A stretch of 64,000 nucleotides of DNA from the NCBI RefSeq assembly GCF_030285625.1, contig NZ_CP127294.1, positions 8,836,001-8,900,000 on the forward strand, in the 5' to 3' direction. The notes under the pieces are model-generated. The model was not told the origin of the DNA. It did no database searches and saw only the letters and a program-made list of their open reading frames with translations. Source of the DNA: Amycolatopsis sp. 2-15 (GTDB lineage Bacteria > Actinomycetota > Actinomycetes > Mycobacteriales > Pseudonocardiaceae). How positions within the stretch are numbered: the first letter of the stretch is position 1; every line of letters starts with the position of its first letter. Positions 60,874 to 64,000 of this stretch are shown here, in pieces. The translations under genes and the position numbers were made by a program.

Positions 60874-61004
60874 GTGGACTACGGGCCGCTCACCGCGGAA
60901 ATGCCCCACGGCGGCTTCGGCCACCCCGGCGCGAGCTGGACCTCTCGGCGTACGCGCTCGCCGAGTACACCCGCGTGAAGCACGTGATGACCCGGTTCCA
61001 ATGA
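60874..61004 (+). pseudogene. Aldehyde-dehydrogenase C-terminal relic
   Basis: GTG 60874 begins a fragment reading DYGPLTAEMPHGGFGHPG, the C-terminal motif of aminobutyraldehyde-type dehydrogenases. A frameshift follows, and ELDLSAYALAEYTRVKHVMT runs in the next frame to a stop at 61004. Only about 44 of about 480 residues remain. It lies 41 bp past the ThDP enzyme stop, where a 4-aminobutyraldehyde dehydrogenase would complete putrescine breakdown. The intact aldehyde dehydrogenase at 63598 may supply the lost function. Confidence 0.8.
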
Positions 61005-61011
61005 GGTGCGG

Positions 61012-61347
61012 ATGAGCGGGCCGACACGTTCGCCACATCATCCTTGGCACACTGCCCAACGCGTACGGCCTGCGCTTCTGGGCCGCGCTCACCGCGACTG
61101 CGGCCGGCGTGGTACTGGGCGGGCTCGTGCTGGCGCCGATGGCGTTGTGTACGGCCCGGTGACGCGCACGAACAACGCGGTGTCCTCCGGCGCGCACTTC
61201 GGCGTGGTGGGCAGCTGCGTCGGCTCGTTCCTGTCGCTGCTCACGGCGATCACGTTCTTCGCGATCTCTCCGTGTGGGGTGGACCTTAGCCTTGTGGTGA
61301 AGCAATTGCGGAAGGCAACCGGCGGCCGACGAAGTGGACCCGAATGA
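61012..61347 (+). pseudogene. Hypothetical membrane-protein relic with two frame breaks
   Basis: ATG 61012 reads MSGPT; one base later in a shifted frame it becomes RHIILGTLPNAYGLRFWAAL with a membrane helix to LGGLVLAPMAL. A TG duplication at about 61145 shifts the frame again, and YGPVTRTNNAVSSGAHFGVV with a second helix (SFLSLLTAITFFAI) follows, to 61347. Restoring both gives about 110 residues with two helices. I do not recognise the family. Low confidence that it was ever functional here. Confidence 0.45.
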
Positions 61348-61404
61348 GCTCGTGCAATGAGCCGATTGCCCTAACCTCACCCGGCGATTTTGTCGTTGCG
61401 ACAA

Positions 61405-61448
61405 CAAAAAAGCGGTGGCGCCACGGAGATCACCGTGACACCACCGCC
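61405..61448 (-). terminator. Terminator of dxs
   Basis: On the minus strand GCGGTGG...CCACCGC, with inner TCACGGTGA/TCCGTGG pairing, forms a long stem followed by TTTTTTG (61405-61411). It lies 20 bp past the dxs stop. Confidence 0.85.
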
Positions 61449-61468
61449 TGAAACCAGGCCAGAAAAAC

Positions 61469-63388
61469 TCAGCCCCGCGGATTCTCCAGCGGTACATCCT
61501 GCGCCACACCCAACCGCCCCGACGCCCACTCCGTGATGCGGCGCGCCACGTCCTGGGCGGTCAAGCCGACGCGGTCCAGCACCTCGTCCCGCGAGCCGTG
61601 GTCGTGGAAGCTCTGCGGCACGGCCAGGTCGCGCAGCGGGACGTCGCAGTCGGCGTCGCGGAGGACGGCGGCCAGGGCGGAGCCGAAGCCGCCGTGGCGG
61701 CCACTGTCCTCGACCGTCACCACGAGCTTGTGCTGTTCCGCGAGGGCGACCAGTTCGGCCGGCACGGGGACGACCCAGCGCGGGTCGACGACCGTGACGC
61801 CGATGCCCTGGTCGGCCAGGCGGTCGGCGGCCGCGAGGCCCAGTTTGCCGAACGAGCCGACAGCGACGAGCAGCACGTCCGGGGTGCAGGACTCGCGCGG
61901 GCGGCGCAGCACGTCGACCGTGCCGAGGCGCTCCACGGCGGGCAGGTCGGCACCGACGGTGCCCTTGGAGAAGCGCAGCGCGGTCGGGCCGTCCTGCACG
62001 GCGACGGCCTCGCGTAGCTCCTCACGCAGCGTGCCCGGGTCTCGGGGCGCGGCCACGCGCATGCCAGGCACCATGCCGAGCAGGGACAGGTCCCACATGC
62101 CGTGGTGGCTGGGGCCGTCGGGGCCGGTGATGCCGGCGCGGTCGAGCACGAACGTCACCGGCTGGCGGTGCAGCGCGACGTCCATCAGGACCTGGTCGAA
62201 CGCGCGGTTGAGGAACGTGGAGTAGACCGCCACCACCGGGTGGTAGCCGCCCATCGCGAGACCCGCCGCCGACGTCACGGCATGCTGCTCGGCGATGCCG
62301 ACGTCGAACCAGCGGTCCGGGAACTTCTCGGAGAACTTCTCCAGGCCGGTGGACCGCAGCATCGCCGCGGTGATCGCCACCACGTCCTCACGCTCGGCGC
62401 CGATCTTCGCCAGCTCGTCGCCGAACACGCCGGTCCAGCTGGGACCCTTCACCGGCGGCAGGCCGGTCTCCGGGTCGATCGGGTCGGTCTGGTGCATCTG
62501 GTCGGCCTGGTGGTTCACCGCGGGCGCGTACCCGTGGCCCTTCTCGGTGACCACGTGCACGATCACGGCGCCGCCGTACGCGCGGGCGCTCTGCAGCGCC
62601 TTCTCCAGCGCCACCAGGTCGTGGCCGTCCACCGGGCCGAGGTACTTCAGGCCCAGGTCGGAGAACATCACCTGCGGGCTCAGCGCGTCCTTGATGCCGG
62701 CCTTCGCGGCGTGCAGCGCGGCGTAGATCGGCCGGCCCACCACGGGGGTGTTGCGCAGGATCTCGCGCCCGCCGTCGAGCAGTCGCTCGTAACCGGGCTG
62801 CAGCCGCAGCGCCGCCAAGTGGTCGGCGAGCCCGCCGATGGTCGGCGAGTAGGACCGGCCGTTGTCGTTGATCACGATCACGACCGGGCGGTCCCGGTTC
62901 GCCGCGATGTTGTTGAGCGCCTCCCAGCACATGCCGCCGGTCAGCGCGCCGTCGCCGACCACCGCCACGGCGTGGCGCGGGGCACCACCGGACAGCTCGA
63001 ACGCCTTCGCCAGGCCGTCCACATAGGACAGCGCGGTGGACGCGTGGCTGTTCTCCACCAGGTCGTGCTCGCTCTCGGCACGCGACGGGTACCCCGTCGG
63101 CCCGCCGAGCTGGCGCAGCTTGTCGAACTCGCTGTGCCGGCCCGTCACGATCTTGTGCACGTACGCCTGGTGACCGACGTCCCACACGATCGCGTCGCGT
63201 GGCGAATCGAACACCCGGTGCAGCGCGAGCGTGAGCTCCACGACACCCAGGTTCGGACCGAGGTGACCCCCGGACCGCCGCACCTTCTCGACGAGGAAAT
63301 CCCTGATCTCGGCGGCCAGCTCGTCGAGGTCCTCGACGCTCATGCGCTTCAGGTCCGCCGGTCCGTGCACGGAGTCCAGCATCGTCAC
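61469..63388 (-). CDS. dxs: 1-deoxy-D-xylulose-5-phosphate synthase
   Basis: The 639-residue ThDP enzyme starts the MEP isoprenoid pathway from pyruvate and glyceraldehyde-3-phosphate. Signatures are [37 protein letters not shown], the ThDP motif [58 protein letters not shown] and [23 protein letters not shown] 63388 is chosen (ATG 63382 is also possible); a GAGGTGGAG site precedes both. In mycobacteria dxs is near rnd; here 24 kb separate them. Confidence 0.95.
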   Translation of the reverse strand: MTMLDSVHGPADLKRMSVEDLDELAAEIRDFLVEKVRRSGGHLGPNLGVVELTLALHRVFDSPRDAIVWDVGHQAYVHKIVTGRHSEFDKLRQLGGPTGYPSRAESEHDLVENSHASTALSYVDGLAKAFELSGGAPRHAVAVVGDGALTGGMCWEALNNIAANRDRPVVIVINDNGRSYSPTIGGLADHLAALRLQPGYERLLDGGREILRNTPVVGRPIYAALHAAKAGIKDALSPQVMFSDLGLKYLGPVDGHDLVALEKALQSARAYGGAVIVHVVTEKGHGYAPAVNHQADQMHQTDPIDPETGLPPVKGPSWTGVFGDELAKIGAEREDVVAITAAMLRSTGLEKFSEKFPDRWFDVGIAEQHAVTSAAGLAMGGYHPVVAVYSTFLNRAFDQVLMDVALHRQPVTFVLDRAGITGPDGPSHHGMWDLSLLGMVPGMRVAAPRDPGTLREELREAVAVQDGPTALRFSKGTVGADLPAVERLGTVDVLRRPRESCTPDVLLVAVGSFGKLGLAAADRLADQGIGVTVVDPRWVVPVPAELVALAEQHKLVVTVEDSGRHGGFGSALAAVLRDADCDVPLRDLAVPQSFHDHGSRDEVLDRVGLTAQDVARRITEWASGRLGVAQDVPLENPRG

Positions 63389-63597
63389 AGCTCCACCTCG
63401 CCTGGTTCCCTTCGCTCCCGCCAGTTCGGGCCAGTCTACGGATCCGCGCCACCACCGCCGCGCCGCCCGCGTCCCGGATCACACGCCGACGCCCCGCGCA
63501 ACTCCACGGTCGGGTGTGAACATGGAGTCTTCGGCCAAGTCGCGGCTACCGCGAGTGGCCCCGATAATCCGAACCGGACCAAGATCGAGAGGACCTC
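63389..63597. other. Divergent intergenic region dxs / aldehyde dehydrogenase
   Basis: These 209 bp carry the promoters of two divergent genes. No repeat or small gene is evident. A TAATCC-like AT-richer spot at 63565 could belong to the aldehyde dehydrogenase promoter. Confidence 0.35.
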
Positions 63598-64000
63598 ATG
63601 GCGGACTTGTACATCGGCGGCGAATGGGTGGACGCGAAGGCAGGTGGCCGGCGCGAAATCCGGTGCCCGGCCGACGGCTCGCTCGTCGCCGAGGTGGCCG
63701 AGGCCACGCGCGAGGACACCGAGGCCGCGATCGCCGCCGCCCGGCGCGCGTTCGACACCGGCCCGTGGCCCTCGACGCCCGCCGCGCACCGCGGTGACCT
63801 GCTGCTGCGCACGGCCGACCTGCTCGACCGCGACGCCGAGACCTTCGCCCGCGCCGAGTCGCTCGACACCGGCAAACGCCTGGTGGAGAGCCGTTACGAC
63901 ATGGCCGACATCGCCGCCTGCCTGCGGTATTTCGGCAAGCTCGCGGCCAACGACGCGGGCCGGGTGGTCGACACCGGCAGCGCCGAGGCGTTCAGCCGGA
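63598..64000 (+). CDS. Aldehyde dehydrogenase (partial, C-terminus off the window)
   Basis: The visible 134 residues start MADLYIGGEWVDAKAGGRRE and continue TREDTEAAIAAARRAFDTGP, LLLRTADLLDRDAETFARAE, SLDTGKRLVESRYDMADIAA, the N-terminal NAD-binding half of a betaine/aminobutyraldehyde-type dehydrogenase. ATG 63598 follows GAGAGGA. It runs off the right edge, so catalytic residues are not seen. It may replace the relic at 60874. Confidence 0.85.
   Translation, partial: MADLYIGGEWVDAKAGGRREIRCPADGSLVAEVAEATREDTEAAIAAARRAFDTGPWPSTPAAHRGDLLLRTADLLDRDAETFARAESLDTGKRLVESRYDMADIAACLRYFGKLAANDAGRVVDTGSAEAFSR

Overview
The window is high-GC actinobacterial chromosome. Protein content, frequent GTG starts, many promoters placed for leaderless mRNAs, and the gene order msrB / hemQ-hemY-hemE / DUF3000 / rnd / dxs all point to the Pseudonocardiaceae, most likely Amycolatopsis or a close relative (inferred from remembered families, not from a search). 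No tRNA, rRNA, CRISPR array, transposase or integrase was seen.

Layout. 1-7.6 kb: partial amino-acid oxidase, PAP2 phosphatase, ZapE-like ATPase, a RibD-like reductase with an ECF sigma factor and Asp23-like protein, a methyltransferase, then a compact Asp23/DUF2273/DUF6286/AmaP envelope cluster. 7.6-12.1 kb: LigC-type DNA ligase, a secreted alpha/beta-hydrolase lacking the usual nucleophile, an AlkD-like protein, and a 1-kb non-coding inverted-repeat element built of covarying hairpins. 12-24.5 kb: thioredoxin, the proline catabolic pair with its divergent PucR regulator, small enzymes, a stand-alone LigD polymerase domain, a TVP38 membrane protein and a membrane Ser/Thr kinase with an apparent CTG start. 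24.6-37 kb: msrB, a cassette of two Cys-rich TIGR04222 membrane proteins plus a DUF692/MNIO enzyme and a small partner, then the coproporphyrin-dependent haem operon, DUF3000, a response regulator and RNase D. 37-51 kb: a frame-disrupted TPR gene, TetR, a permease with a urea (or guanidine) carboxylase / allophanate hydrolase operon, and fadA-fadB. 51-55 kb: a leftward array of five paralogous proteins that look like free-standing FtsX extracellular domains behind a single N-terminal membrane helix (two have lost the middle), downstream of a two-component system. 55-64 kb: PucR regulator, frameshifted Na+/solute symporter, agmatinase, ThDP enzyme, relics of an aldehyde dehydrogenase and a membrane protein, dxs, and the start of another aldehyde dehydrogenase.

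How it fits together. The core backbone (haem, RNase D, beta-oxidation, isoprenoid genes) is interrupted by accessory modules for nitrogen scavenging: proline, urea/guanidine and agmatine. The least explained parts are the TIGR04222-MNIO cassette, a candidate system in which a membrane-anchored Cys-rich tail is oxidatively modified, and the FtsX-ectodomain array under a two-component system. Several genes carry single-base frameshifts (25652, about 37224 and 37578, about 57796). Most sit in or beside homopolymer runs, so sequencing error must be excluded before calling them pseudogenes.
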